Positions 21,180 through 27,881 of a stretch of 32,788 nt of DNA are shown one piece after another (positions within the stretch are counted from its first letter, which is position 1; every line of letters begins with the position of its first letter). The notes below the pieces were generated by a model. It was not told the DNA's origin. It saw only the letters and a list, made by a program, of their open reading frames with translations, and did not search any database. A program made the position numbers and the translations under genes. The stretch is from positions 1 through 32,788 of the IMG/VR virus record IMGVR_UViG_3300043420_000293. One strand, 5' to 3'. The stretch is from a virus.

Positions 21180-23117
21180 ATGGTCACTCTAGTTAACCGC
21201 GCCAAGGTCAGCACCTCCACCCTAGGCACTGGCACCATAACCTTGGGCACCCCGGAGAGCGGGTATCAAAGTTTCGCAGATGCTGGCGTGACCGACGGCC
21301 AGACCGTCCGCTATACCATCGAAGACGGCACGGCGTGGGAAATCGGCACTGGCACCTACACGGCGACCGGCACCACCCTGTCGCGGACGCTGACAGAAAG
21401 CAGCACAGGGTCGCTCCTGAACCTGTCTGGCAGCGCGGTAGTGTTTGTTACGGCGGCAGCGGAAGACCTCCAGTATGCCGCTGACATGGATCAGGGTGTG
21501 GCGACGACCGACAGCCCGTCTTTCGTGGACGTGACTGCCACGGCGCACATCTATCTTGGTCAGAATGATACTGCTCTTGGTCAGATGTACATGTACGGCG
21601 ACGGGGCTGGCAGCAACAACGGCGCTGAGTTCTACATGTACACAGCCGCTGACTACGACACAAATATTGACTACTACCGTTTCCGCCTGTTTCAAGACGA
21701 TTTCTTTATTCAGGACAACAGCGGCAACACGCTGCTGCGGCACGATTACAGCGCCGGAACTTGGTGGATGCCCACCACCCGCCTACAACTTGGTACAAAT
21801 GGCACCACCTTCGGTGATTTTTACCTGTATGGAGATGGTACTGGGTCCAGCCAAGGCGGCATGATCCGCCTGTACAACGCAGCCGACCACACCAGCACAA
21901 ATGGCGGTTACAACATCAAAGCGTGGGGCGATAGCCTCACTTTTGAGTTGCAGGGCGGCACCGACATCTTCACCTACACCAACGTCGATGGCGCATTCCG
22001 CTTCCCAGAGGGCAAGTTGTACGCTGGGACAAACGACAGCAAGCGCGGCGCGCTGTATCTGTTTGGGGATGGCACTGGCTCAACGCTTGGTGGTGAGATA
22101 TTTATGTACACGGGTGCGGACCACGACACCTCACCTGACCCAAATTACTACCATATCCGCACGATCAGTGAAGATTTCTATATCACCGCTGGCGGAAGTA
22201 CTTTCTTACAGTGGGACCACAGCGCCTCTCAGTGGCTTATGCCGCAGAGTGGTGGGCTTGATGTGACTGGAAACATAACTGTCGGTGGTACTGTTGACGG
22301 CAGGGACATTGCGACCGATGGCACCAAACTGGACGGCATCGCAACGGGCGCTACAGCCTACGCGGACAGCGATGTGGACGCGCATCTAAATACTGGCACA
22401 GCTACGACCGGCGAGGTGCTGTCGTGGACTGGGACGGATTACGATTGGGTGGCTGTTAGTGGCTCTGGGACAGTCACGTCTGTCGCCGCCACTGTGCCTA
22501 CAGGATTTACCGTCAGTGGCTCTCCTATCACCACATCTGGCACGCTCGCCATTGCTTACGACACCGGTTATCAGGGCTTTACAACTGCCCAATCCACCAA
22601 ACTATCTGGCATTGAGACAGGCGCTGACGTAACGGACGCTACCAATGTTGCTGCCGCTGGCGCTGTGATGGACGGCGACTTTGGCTCCAACGGCCTAATG
22701 ACCCGGACTGGCGCTGGAACTTACAGCGTCACCACAGCGCCCTCTGGCACTATCGTTGGTACAACAGACACGCAAACGCTGACCAACAAAACACTAACCG
22801 ACCCGGCGATCACCGGGACCATCCTTGAGGATGTCTACACGGTCAGCGGCACCACCCCGGCGCTGGACCCATCAAACGGCTCTATCCAGACGTGGACTTT
22901 GACAGCCAATTCGACGCCCACCGACAGCTTGTCCGCAGGCGAGGCAATCACGTTGATGGTTGATGACGGTACTGCATACACGATCACATGGCCGACAATT
23001 ACTTGGGTCAACAATGGTGGCTCTGCGCCTACGCTGGCAACTACTGGCTATACGGTCATTGCAATCTGGAAGGTCAGCACAACGCTCTACGGAGCACTCG
23101 TTGGGGACGGTTCCTGA
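21180..23117 (+). CDS. Tail fibre protein with three internal repeats
   Basis: 645 aa. The N-terminal domain ([19 protein letters not shown], then [20 protein letters not shown]) is common at the start of phage fibre proteins. Residues about 120-350 hold three repeats of roughly 80 aa, each with LGxN-D/G-x-x-x-G-x-x-Y-x-Y/F-G-D-G-x-G and ending in a strand with W-x-M/F-P, separated by beta-rich segments. The rest is a beta-rich shaft of Gly/Thr-type repeats and a C-terminal hydrophobic beta domain. It is likely a fibre that contacts the host surface. It is translationally coupled to the next gene through TGATG. Confidence 0.85.
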   Translation: MVTLVNRAKVSTSTLGTGTITLGTPESGYQSFADAGVTDGQTVRYTIEDGTAWEIGTGTYTATGTTLSRTLTESSTGSLLNLSGSAVVFVTAAAEDLQYAADMDQGVATTDSPSFVDVTATAHIYLGQNDTALGQMYMYGDGAGSNNGAEFYMYTAADYDTNIDYYRFRLFQDDFFIQDNSGNTLLRHDYSAGTWWMPTTRLQLGTNGTTFGDFYLYGDGTGSSQGGMIRLYNAADHTSTNGGYNIKAWGDSLTFELQGGTDIFTYTNVDGAFRFPEGKLYAGTNDSKRGALYLFGDGTGSTLGGEIFMYTGADHDTSPDPNYYHIRTISEDFYITAGGSTFLQWDHSASQWLMPQSGGLDVTGNITVGGTVDGRDIATDGTKLDGIATGATAYADSDVDAHLNTGTATTGEVLSWTGTDYDWVAVSGSGTVTSVAATVPTGFTVSGSPITTSGTLAIAYDTGYQGFTTAQSTKLSGIETGADVTDATNVAAAGAVMDGDFGSNGLMTRTGAGTYSVTTAPSGTIVGTTDTQTLTNKTLTDPAITGTILEDVYTVSGTTPALDPSNGSIQTWTLTANSTPTDSLSAGEAITLMVDDGTAYTITWPTITWVNNGGSAPTLATTGYTVIAIWKVSTTLYGALVGDGS

Positions 23118-23776
23118 TGTTGTGGCATAAGGTTCAAGGTGCGGGTGGAACCGTTGGTGGTAGTGGCATACAGCATCTTGGGTCGGTGACCAAAAGCGGT
23201 GCGGATGTGGGCGTTTGGAATAGCAGCGCTGAAGCGTTAGACGTTTTATCAATCGCTTCGCCCGGAGACCTTGTTGTTATAGCGTTTAGCTATGCCGCTG
23301 AGCAACGTTATCCCCAGTGGCGGGGTATGTCATTTTCCAACATTTACAATGGAACTAATTCAACAAGCCCCGGTGCTTTCGTGGGTTATCGGTTTGTGCA
23401 GGCTGGAGATGCTAATCCGTACAACGACCTAGACGCCGAATACTGGCTAGGGTTATCAGTTGTTGCATCTGTTTTCAGCGGGGTGAGCAGCTTTGTAAAT
23501 TCAGCTCTTTCTTTCAATACCATTGGTATACCTAATCCCCCTAGCTTAACTGCAAGTGGTGGGTTGTGGATTGCCACCGGTCACTTAGACGACGACGCGG
23601 TTACAATGACAGCACCGTCCGGTTGGGAACTTAGTGGTGCTACATCCTATGCCGGTTCTGATAATTCGTCTACGGCGATTGCGTATAAAATTGCCGAGCA
23701 AACATCAGATGACCCCGGCGGGTTTGGCGGCGGTGGAAATGACGCTTGGAGAGCCGTCACGGCGGTTTTTGACTGA
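23117..23776 (+). CDS. Fibre-associated protein
   Basis: 219 aa from ATG 23117, in a TGATG junction with the fibre gene. The frame is open further upstream but overlaps the fibre gene there. Gly/Ser-rich with beta strands (DVLSIASPGDLVVIAFSYAA, a GASGGLW-like GGLWIATGHL strand, GWELSGATSYAGSDNSSTAI and a Gly-rich C-terminus). The composition resembles receptor-binding tips or fibre chaperones. Function inferred from position. Confidence 0.7.
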   Translation: MLWHKVQGAGGTVGGSGIQHLGSVTKSGADVGVWNSSAEALDVLSIASPGDLVVIAFSYAAEQRYPQWRGMSFSNIYNGTNSTSPGAFVGYRFVQAGDANPYNDLDAEYWLGLSVVASVFSGVSSFVNSALSFNTIGIPNPPSLTASGGLWIATGHLDDDAVTMTAPSGWELSGATSYAGSDNSSTAIAYKIAEQTSDDPGGFGGGGNDAWRAVTAVFD

Positions 23777-23785
23777 GGTAAAACA

Positions 23786-24226
23786 ATGTACGCGAAACTG
23801 ACAAACGGCTCTCCTGATAAATACTCTCTGCGTCAGTTGCGGTCTGACAACCCCAACACATCCTTTCCGGCAGAACCAACTGACGCTCTGCTGGCTGAGT
23901 GGGACGTGTATCCGTACACACGGCCTGATCGCCCTGACTACGATCCGTTAACGACAACGCTGGTTGATGGCAGTTTTGAACAGGATGCTGTCGGCAACTG
24001 GTCTTTGCCATATGTTGTTCAGCAACGTCCGCAAGCGGATGCTGAGCGCAACGTGCGGTCGCGCCGGGATGACTTGCTGCAAGAAAGCGATTGGACCCAG
24101 CTACCTGACAGCCCGCTGTCTGCCGACAGCAAGACAGCGTGGGCTACCTACCGACAGCAACTTCGTGATATAACAAGTCAAGCGGGTTTCCCGTACAGCG
24201 TCGTCTGGCCCACGCCCCCGGAGTAG
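23786..24226 (+). CDS. Tail assembly chaperone-like protein
   Basis: 146 aa, MYAKLTNGSPDKYSLRQLRS at the start. The C-terminal half matches the pattern of the Phage_tail_APC family (PF16778): RRDDLLQESDWTQLPDSPLS, then W..YRQ.LRDI.SQ.GFP..V.WP..P. Such proteins accompany fibre genes and act as fibre assembly chaperones or minor tail components. GAGGTAA precedes the ATG. The family call is from memory of the motif. Confidence 0.85.
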   Translation: MYAKLTNGSPDKYSLRQLRSDNPNTSFPAEPTDALLAEWDVYPYTRPDRPDYDPLTTTLVDGSFEQDAVGNWSLPYVVQQRPQADAERNVRSRRDDLLQESDWTQLPDSPLSADSKTAWATYRQQLRDITSQAGFPYSVVWPTPPE

Positions 24227-24231
24227 CAGAC

Positions 24232-24372
24232 ATGGATCAGAAGGTGATTGCAGGAATGTTTGCCGCCGCCGCCATGGCCATGATGACTTGGATGGCGAAT
24301 ACTGCATTGGAGTTGAAGCTGTCTGTTCAGCGACTAGAAATCGTCCTCTTGGACGACGCAATGAAGAAGTGA
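24232..24372 (+). CDS. 46-aa membrane protein (holin candidate)
   Basis: Reads MDQKVIAGMFAAAAMAMMTW, then MANTALELKLSVQRLEIVLL. A single hydrophobic segment (about residues 5-22) is followed by an amphipathic helix. It sits in a small-protein cluster just after the fibre chaperone gene and overlaps no other gene. Size and topology suit a single-span holin, antiholin or other membrane factor. There is no direct proof. Confidence 0.6.
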   Translation: MDQKVIAGMFAAAAMAMMTWMANTALELKLSVQRLEIVLLDDAMKK

Positions 24373-24380
24373 GACTGCCC

Positions 24381-24605
24381 ATGGAAGCCTTGGACATGTT
24401 CCTCAAGTATGTGGTTCTGCCGGTCTGCGGGTTTGTCTGGATGATCCACGTCCGTGCGTCGAAGCACCAGACCGAGATTGAGGTCTTGAAGGCTCAGGTC
24501 TCAGCTACCAAAGAGGCGCACGACCGCGAGTTCAAAGAGATGAAGGACATGATGCGCCGCGTCTTTGAGAAGCTGGATGGCATTGAAGGGGCGCTACGCA
24601 AATGA
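24381..24605 (+). CDS. 74-aa membrane-anchored helical protein
   Basis: Starts MEALDMFLKYVVLPVCGFVW, giving one N-terminal transmembrane segment, followed by a long coiled coil (QTEIEVLKAQVSATKEAHDR, then EFKEMKDMMRRVFEKLDGIE). The ATG at 24381 is preferred because GTGAGA lies upstream and the longer frame overlaps the previous gene. The layout could be a small holin partner or an inner-membrane tether. It is paired with the 46-aa protein just upstream. Confidence 0.65.
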   Translation: MEALDMFLKYVVLPVCGFVWMIHVRASKHQTEIEVLKAQVSATKEAHDREFKEMKDMMRRVFEKLDGIEGALRK

Positions 24606-24643
24606 GACCGACCCGTCGGTAGCGCAGGTAGAGGGGCACAGAC

Positions 24644-25828
24644 GTGCTAGGTTTTTCACCCTTAGCTTCTTCCCCGATTTCGGCGACCAGTAAGTCGGCG
24701 GAAAGCCTTTTCGCGTCTTCAGTTTTTACAGGCGCACCGAGTGTCGGTTCCCCGGCGGTTACTCAGACCCACGCACTTACGGCATCCGCCGTCCTAGTGG
24801 GCGCACCGAGTGTCGGTTCCCCAGCGGTTACTCAGACCCACGCACTTACGGCATCCGCCGTCCTAGTGGGCGCACCGAGTGTCGGAGCTGCGGATACTAG
24901 CAGCGCGTACGCTTTCGTGGTGGCGACCACTGCAACGGGCGCGCCGAGTGTCGGTTCCCCAGCGGTTACTCAGACCCACGCACTTACGGCATCCGCCGTC
25001 CTAGTGGGCGCACCGAGTGTCGGTTCCCCAGCGGTTACTCAGACCCACGCACTTACGGCATCCGCCGTCCTAGTGGGCGCACCGAGTGTCGGTTCCTTGA
25101 CGCTCTTCGCGGACTATGTTTTTGTTGCGTCTTCGGTAGCTACGGGTTCTCCTAATCTTGGTTATCCGGCTGTCGCGCAGACGCATTCGCTGGCAGCGTC
25201 CTCGTGTGTGTCGGGTTCCCCTTCCGTTGCAACAGCGGAACTCTCGGGCAACCGCGCCCTGACCGCAACGTCAGTTGCTACTAACCCCCCCACGGTTGGG
25301 TCACCAGTCCTCGCCGAAGACTATAACTTTAACGCTCAGACTGTTCTTTCCGGCGCGCCGATCCTTGGGGCCGTGTCGTTTACCGAGAATTTCTTTCTTT
25401 CCTCGGAAGAGGTTTTGTCCGGCGCGCCGAGTGTCGGTTCCCCGGCGGTTACTCAGACCCACGCACTCACTGCTACCCCGCTTGCGAGCGCTGCACCGGT
25501 TGTTCAACCGGGGACTCTGACCGTAAACCATGTTCTTGTTGCGGCTAATACGAACTCGGGACCGGTGGCAGTCCTAAAAGTTCCGGTTACTTTAAACTTT
25601 GTTCTTCAGGCGCAGCCGCTACTTATGCCCAGTTTCTCAGTTGGGTCCGCGTACCTGAATTCTGCGCTCCGTCGAACTGCTCTGTTTGGCGTTTCTGACG
25701 GCAATACCAACGCCGTCGTTTTGGAGGCACCCTCGACGACAACCGTTCCGCCCGTCACCAACGACGTCACACACCAAGGCAGTTCGAATTTTGCTGTCGT
25801 ACAATCGAGCGATCTCTATGCGGCCTAG
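24644..25828 (+). CDS. 23-residue tandem-repeat virion/fibre protein
   Basis: 394 aa, starting with GTG preceded by GAGGGG. From residue 30 on, the protein is built of about 13 tandem 23-residue units of the form GAPSVGSPAVTQTHALTA plus a variable hydrophobic end. The first units are almost identical at DNA level (69-base period), the later ones diverged. I recall PxLGxPxLxQxH-type repeats in proteins of alphaproteobacterial phages. A fibre or adhesin-like structural role is likely; there is no signal peptide or enzymatic motif. It has no homologous neighbour in the window. Confidence 0.8.
   Translation: MLGFSPLASSPISATSKSAESLFASSVFTGAPSVGSPAVTQTHALTASAVLVGAPSVGSPAVTQTHALTASAVLVGAPSVGAADTSSAYAFVVATTATGAPSVGSPAVTQTHALTASAVLVGAPSVGSPAVTQTHALTASAVLVGAPSVGSLTLFADYVFVASSVATGSPNLGYPAVAQTHSLAASSCVSGSPSVATAELSGNRALTATSVATNPPTVGSPVLAEDYNFNAQTVLSGAPILGAVSFTENFFLSSEEVLSGAPSVGSPAVTQTHALTATPLASAAPVVQPGTLTVNHVLVAANTNSGPVAVLKVPVTLNFVLQAQPLLMPSFSVGSAYLNSALRRTALFGVSDGNTNAVVLEAPSTTTVPPVTNDVTHQGSSNFAVVQSSDLYAA
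24731..25144 (+). repeat. 69-bp tandem repeat array inside the fibre-like gene
   Basis: Units begin at 24731, 24800, 24869, 24938, 25007 and 25076. Units 1, 2, 4 and 5 are nearly identical (one A/G difference in the first, one A/G difference at the start of the fourth); units 3 and 6 share the first 17-20 bases (GGCGCACCGAGTGTCGG) and then diverge. The gene continues with further diverged units, and a near-exact partial unit recurs at 25421-25468. Confidence 0.85.
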
Positions 25829-25843
25829 CGCTGAAATACATGC

Positions 25844-25887
25844 TTACATGTAAACGTATTGAGTTTTTCGTCGCTTTTTGCGATTAT
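25844..25887 (+). promoter_or_regulatory. Promoter-like region with palindrome
   Basis: A palindrome TTACATGTAA (25844-25853) within TGCTTACATG, then TTGAGT (25859-25864), a 17-base spacer and GATTAT (25882-25887). It would drive the 25917-26243 gene and the lysis genes. AGGGGA precedes the ATG at 25917. The palindrome is shared with the leftward promoter at 8185-8212. Confidence 0.45.
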
Positions 25888-25916
25888 GCGAGAGAGACAC
25901 CCTCTAGGGGACCGAT

Positions 25917-26243
25917 ATGGCGTTCATAATCAAACAGGGTGACACAGGCCCGTCGCTCGCGGCAAACTTGGTGACACCTTCGCAGCAGCCTGCTGACTTG
26001 AGCGGAGCGAGCGTGCTGTTTCATATGCGGAACGCCAGAAGCACCACGGCAAGCGTTCTGACCGCAGCCGCAGTCGTGGTGGACGCGGAGAATGGTCAAG
26101 TACGGTACGATTGGCAAACTGGCGACACCGACGTTGCCGGAGATTTTGAAGCTGAGTTCCAAGTAACCTACGCAGACAACACAATCGAGACATTCCCTAA
26201 CTCTGGTTATGTCAACATCTCGATCATAGAGCAAATTGCTTGA
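25917..26243 (+). CDS. Baseplate/tail upper protein-like Ig-fold domain
   Basis: 108 aa, MAFIIKQGDTGPSLAANLVT at the start. The pattern KQGDTGP.L...L......DL.GA.V.F.MR......V....A.VV....G.V.Y.W..GDTD..G.F.AEFQVTYAD, then TFPNSGYV.I.I, is the familiar BppU N-terminal Ig-like domain (PF10651). In other phages this domain attaches receptor-binding parts to the baseplate. Here it stands alone, so it may be a minor tail or neck protein. The promoter-like region lies upstream. Confidence 0.85.
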   Translation: MAFIIKQGDTGPSLAANLVTPSQQPADLSGASVLFHMRNARSTTASVLTAAAVVVDAENGQVRYDWQTGDTDVAGDFEAEFQVTYADNTIETFPNSGYVNISIIEQIA

Positions 26244-26253
26244 GGGTTTTAGG

Positions 26254-26946
26254 ATGGTTAACCAAGCGGGGTTGGACCTTATCAAAAAGTGGGAAGGCTG
26301 CAAGCTAAAGGCTTACCGGTGCCCTGCCGGTGTATGGACAGTTGGGTACGGCCTGACTTCCGCCGCCGGATTTATTCAGGTTGGACCGGATACCGTACTG
26401 ACCCAAGAGGAAGCCGATTGGTACTTGGAACAAGCTGTTAACAAGTACGCAGATGGAATACGAGACATCTTTACCGCACCGATCAACGACAACCAGTTCG
26501 CGGCCTTTGTTAGCCTTGCGTACAACGTCGGGATACGCGGTGTGAGGAATTCCTCGGCAGTTCGCCACTTCAACGCGGGTGATTTAGACAAAGTACCCGC
26601 CAGCATTCGCGCTTGGAACAAAGCGGGCGGGAAAGTCGTGAAAGGTTTAGTCAATCGCCGCGACGATGAGGTTCGTCTTTTTGAGACCCCAGACACTGCC
26701 TCCCGGCCTGACCAAATTCCCGCAGAACACCCAGCATCAAAGGGTCGCTCGTCCCCTGCGCAAAGCCGAACCGTACAGGCCACCATGGTTCAAATCGCTT
26801 CCGGCGCCGGTGGCGGGATCGGGGCAATCGCTTCCTTAGAGGGCAACGCGCAACTCGTCGCCATCGGTGGCTGTGCGTTGATTGTTCTCATGGCGCTGTG
26901 GATTCTCCGGGAACGTCTCCAGAAGTGGGCTGCGGGAGTAAAGTAA
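26254..26946 (+). CDS. Endolysin, T4/P22-type lysozyme (GH24) with C-terminal membrane segment
   Basis: 230 aa from ATG 26254, with GAGGGT upstream. The lysozyme domain has E14, C23 and T29 in the E-x8-(D/C)-x5-T spacing of GH24 enzymes: KKWEGCKLKAYRCPAGVWTV. It cleaves the glycan strands of peptidoglycan. After a Pro/Ser-rich linker and a Gly-rich stretch, the C-terminus carries one clear transmembrane segment (about 200-218, LVAIGGCALIVLMALWIL) and a basic tail. Most GH24 endolysins have no such segment at this end, so the membrane tail is unusual. Confidence 0.9.
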   Translation: MVNQAGLDLIKKWEGCKLKAYRCPAGVWTVGYGLTSAAGFIQVGPDTVLTQEEADWYLEQAVNKYADGIRDIFTAPINDNQFAAFVSLAYNVGIRGVRNSSAVRHFNAGDLDKVPASIRAWNKAGGKVVKGLVNRRDDEVRLFETPDTASRPDQIPAEHPASKGRSSPAQSRTVQATMVQIASGAGGGIGAIASLEGNAQLVAIGGCALIVLMALWILRERLQKWAAGVK

Positions 26947-27230
26947 TGTCAAAAGACCCTCGTTTCGAACGCGCAGGTGTGGAGGGCTACAACAAGCCCA
27001 AGCGCACGCCAAGCCACCCCACCAAGAGCCACGTCGTGGTTGCCAAGCAAGGCAATCAGGTGAAGACCATCCGCTTTGGGGAGCAAGGGGCCAAGACCGC
27101 AGGCAAACCTAAAGCAGGCGAGTCTGATGCCATGAAGAAAAAACGCGCCAGCTTCAAAGCCCGCCACGCCCAAAACATCTCCAAGGGGAAAATGTCAGCA
27201 GCTTATTGGGCAGACAAGGTGAAGTGGTGA
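26946..27230 (+). CDS. DUF6321-like small basic phage protein
   Basis: 94 aa from ATG 26946, overlapping the endolysin stop by one base (TAATG). It begins MSKDPRFERAGVEGYNKPKR, continues TPSHPTKSHVVVAKQGNQVK and ends ARHAQNISKGKMSAAYWADK, the hallmark sequence of a widespread family of small basic phage proteins I know as DUF6321. Basic throughout and probably DNA- or virion-associated. The function is unknown. Confidence 0.85.
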   Translation: MSKDPRFERAGVEGYNKPKRTPSHPTKSHVVVAKQGNQVKTIRFGEQGAKTAGKPKAGESDAMKKKRASFKARHAQNISKGKMSAAYWADKVKW

Positions 27231-27382
27231 TGACAAAGAAACCCGGCCTCTACGCAAACATCCATGCGAAACGCAAACGCATCGCTGCCGGTTCTGGCGA
27301 GAAGATGCGCAAACCCGGCACTAAAAACGCTCCCACAGCTGCAAACTTCAAGCGTGCAGCACAAACCGCGAGGAAAAAGTGA
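27230..27382 (+). CDS. 50-aa basic phage protein
   Basis: Reads MTKKPGLYANIHAKRKRIAA, then GSGEKMRKPGTKNAPTAANF and a basic KRAAQTARKK tail. The pattern KKPGLYANIHAKR.RI..GSGEKM.KPG.K.APT...F is one I recognise in many phages. Its stop overlaps the next ATG as TGATG. Highly basic, suggesting nucleic-acid binding or packaging with DNA. No experimental role known to me. Confidence 0.8.
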   Translation: MTKKPGLYANIHAKRKRIAAGSGEKMRKPGTKNAPTAANFKRAAQTARKK

Positions 27383-27480
27383 TGGCTAAGAAACCGACCA
27401 TGAAAGCGTTCAAGCCCTGTAAAGGGTGCCCCACTCCGGCCAAGTGCATGAAAGCCGGAAAGTGTCTGAAGGGCAAATGA
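27382..27480 (+). CDS. 32-aa Cys-rich basic peptide
   Basis: Reads MAKKPTMKAFKPCKGCPTPA and then KCMKAGKCLKGK. Four cysteines (C13, C16, C22, C28) in a small basic peptide suggest a zinc knuckle. The gene is tightly packed between two genes with TGATG overlaps on both sides, which supports it as real despite its length. Function unknown. Confidence 0.65.
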   Translation: MAKKPTMKAFKPCKGCPTPAKCMKAGKCLKGK

Positions 27481-27734
27481 TGTGGTTTTTGCCGCTTCAA
27501 GTTCCACTGCGCTACAAGCTCTACGGGCTTGTAGCACTCGCCTTTGTGTTGGGCCTTCTCCGGTGGCGGAGTGAAGCTGTGCAAAGGGCAGTGCAGGACT
27601 TGGAGAGCCGTCAACGAGAGGCCGCAGCCGAGGCTGCAAGGGTAAGGCGAGGCGTCGAACATGAGGTCGAACTACTTGACGACGTTGGTCTTGTTGAGCG
27701 TGCCTCTCGGTGGGTGCGGAGTAATGACACTTAA
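27480..27734 (+). CDS. i-spanin-like (Rz) protein
   Basis: 84 aa, MWFLPLQVPLRYKLYGLVAL at the start (an ATG one codon earlier is possible). An N-terminal transmembrane segment (about residues 14-27) is followed by a Glu/Arg/Ala-rich periplasmic coiled coil (EAVQRAVQDLESRQREAAAE). This is the layout of the inner-membrane spanin. A lipoprotein gene starts inside it in another frame (27661-27873), the classical Rz/Rz1 arrangement. Together they would disrupt the outer membrane after the endolysin acts. Confidence 0.8.
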   Translation: MWFLPLQVPLRYKLYGLVALAFVLGLLRWRSEAVQRAVQDLESRQREAAAEAARVRRGVEHEVELLDDVGLVERASRWVRSNDT

Positions 27735-27873
27735 CACGTACTGCGACGTCAGTGCGCCAATCGTGTTCGACAACGGCAAAGTCGTGGACCTTCTTCTGAA
27801 GCACGACAGGAATTTACTCACGGACATTATCGTCCACAATGAGACGTACGAACGCGTCTGCAACATTTACTGA
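27661..27873 (+). CDS. o-spanin-like (Rz1) lipoprotein
   Basis: 70 aa, MRSNYLTTLVLLSVPLGGCG at the start: a short signal peptide ending LGG-C, a good lipobox. The mature part (NTYCDVSAPIVFDNGKVVDL, then a HDRNLLTDIIVHNETYERVC end) matches small phage lipoproteins with the C...PI.F.......V..L..HDR......HN..Y...C pattern. It overlaps the i-spanin gene by 74 bases in another frame; a GCGAGGCG site precedes its ATG. It is the probable outer-membrane partner of the spanin pair. Confidence 0.8.
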   Translation: MRSNYLTTLVLLSVPLGGCGVMTLNTYCDVSAPIVFDNGKVVDLLLKHDRNLLTDIIVHNETYERVCNIY

Positions 27874-27881
27874 GGTGACGC

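Noticed and set aside
21180-23776. Programmed frameshift joining the fibre gene to the 23117-23776 gene
   Set aside because: A normal TGATG stop/start overlap with a plausible start explains both frames; no slippery heptamer with a following structure was noticed at the junction.
24731-25144. CRISPR-like array (69-bp repeats)
   Set aside because: Units are directly adjacent without unique spacers and lie in one open reading frame, so it is a repeat protein, not a CRISPR array.
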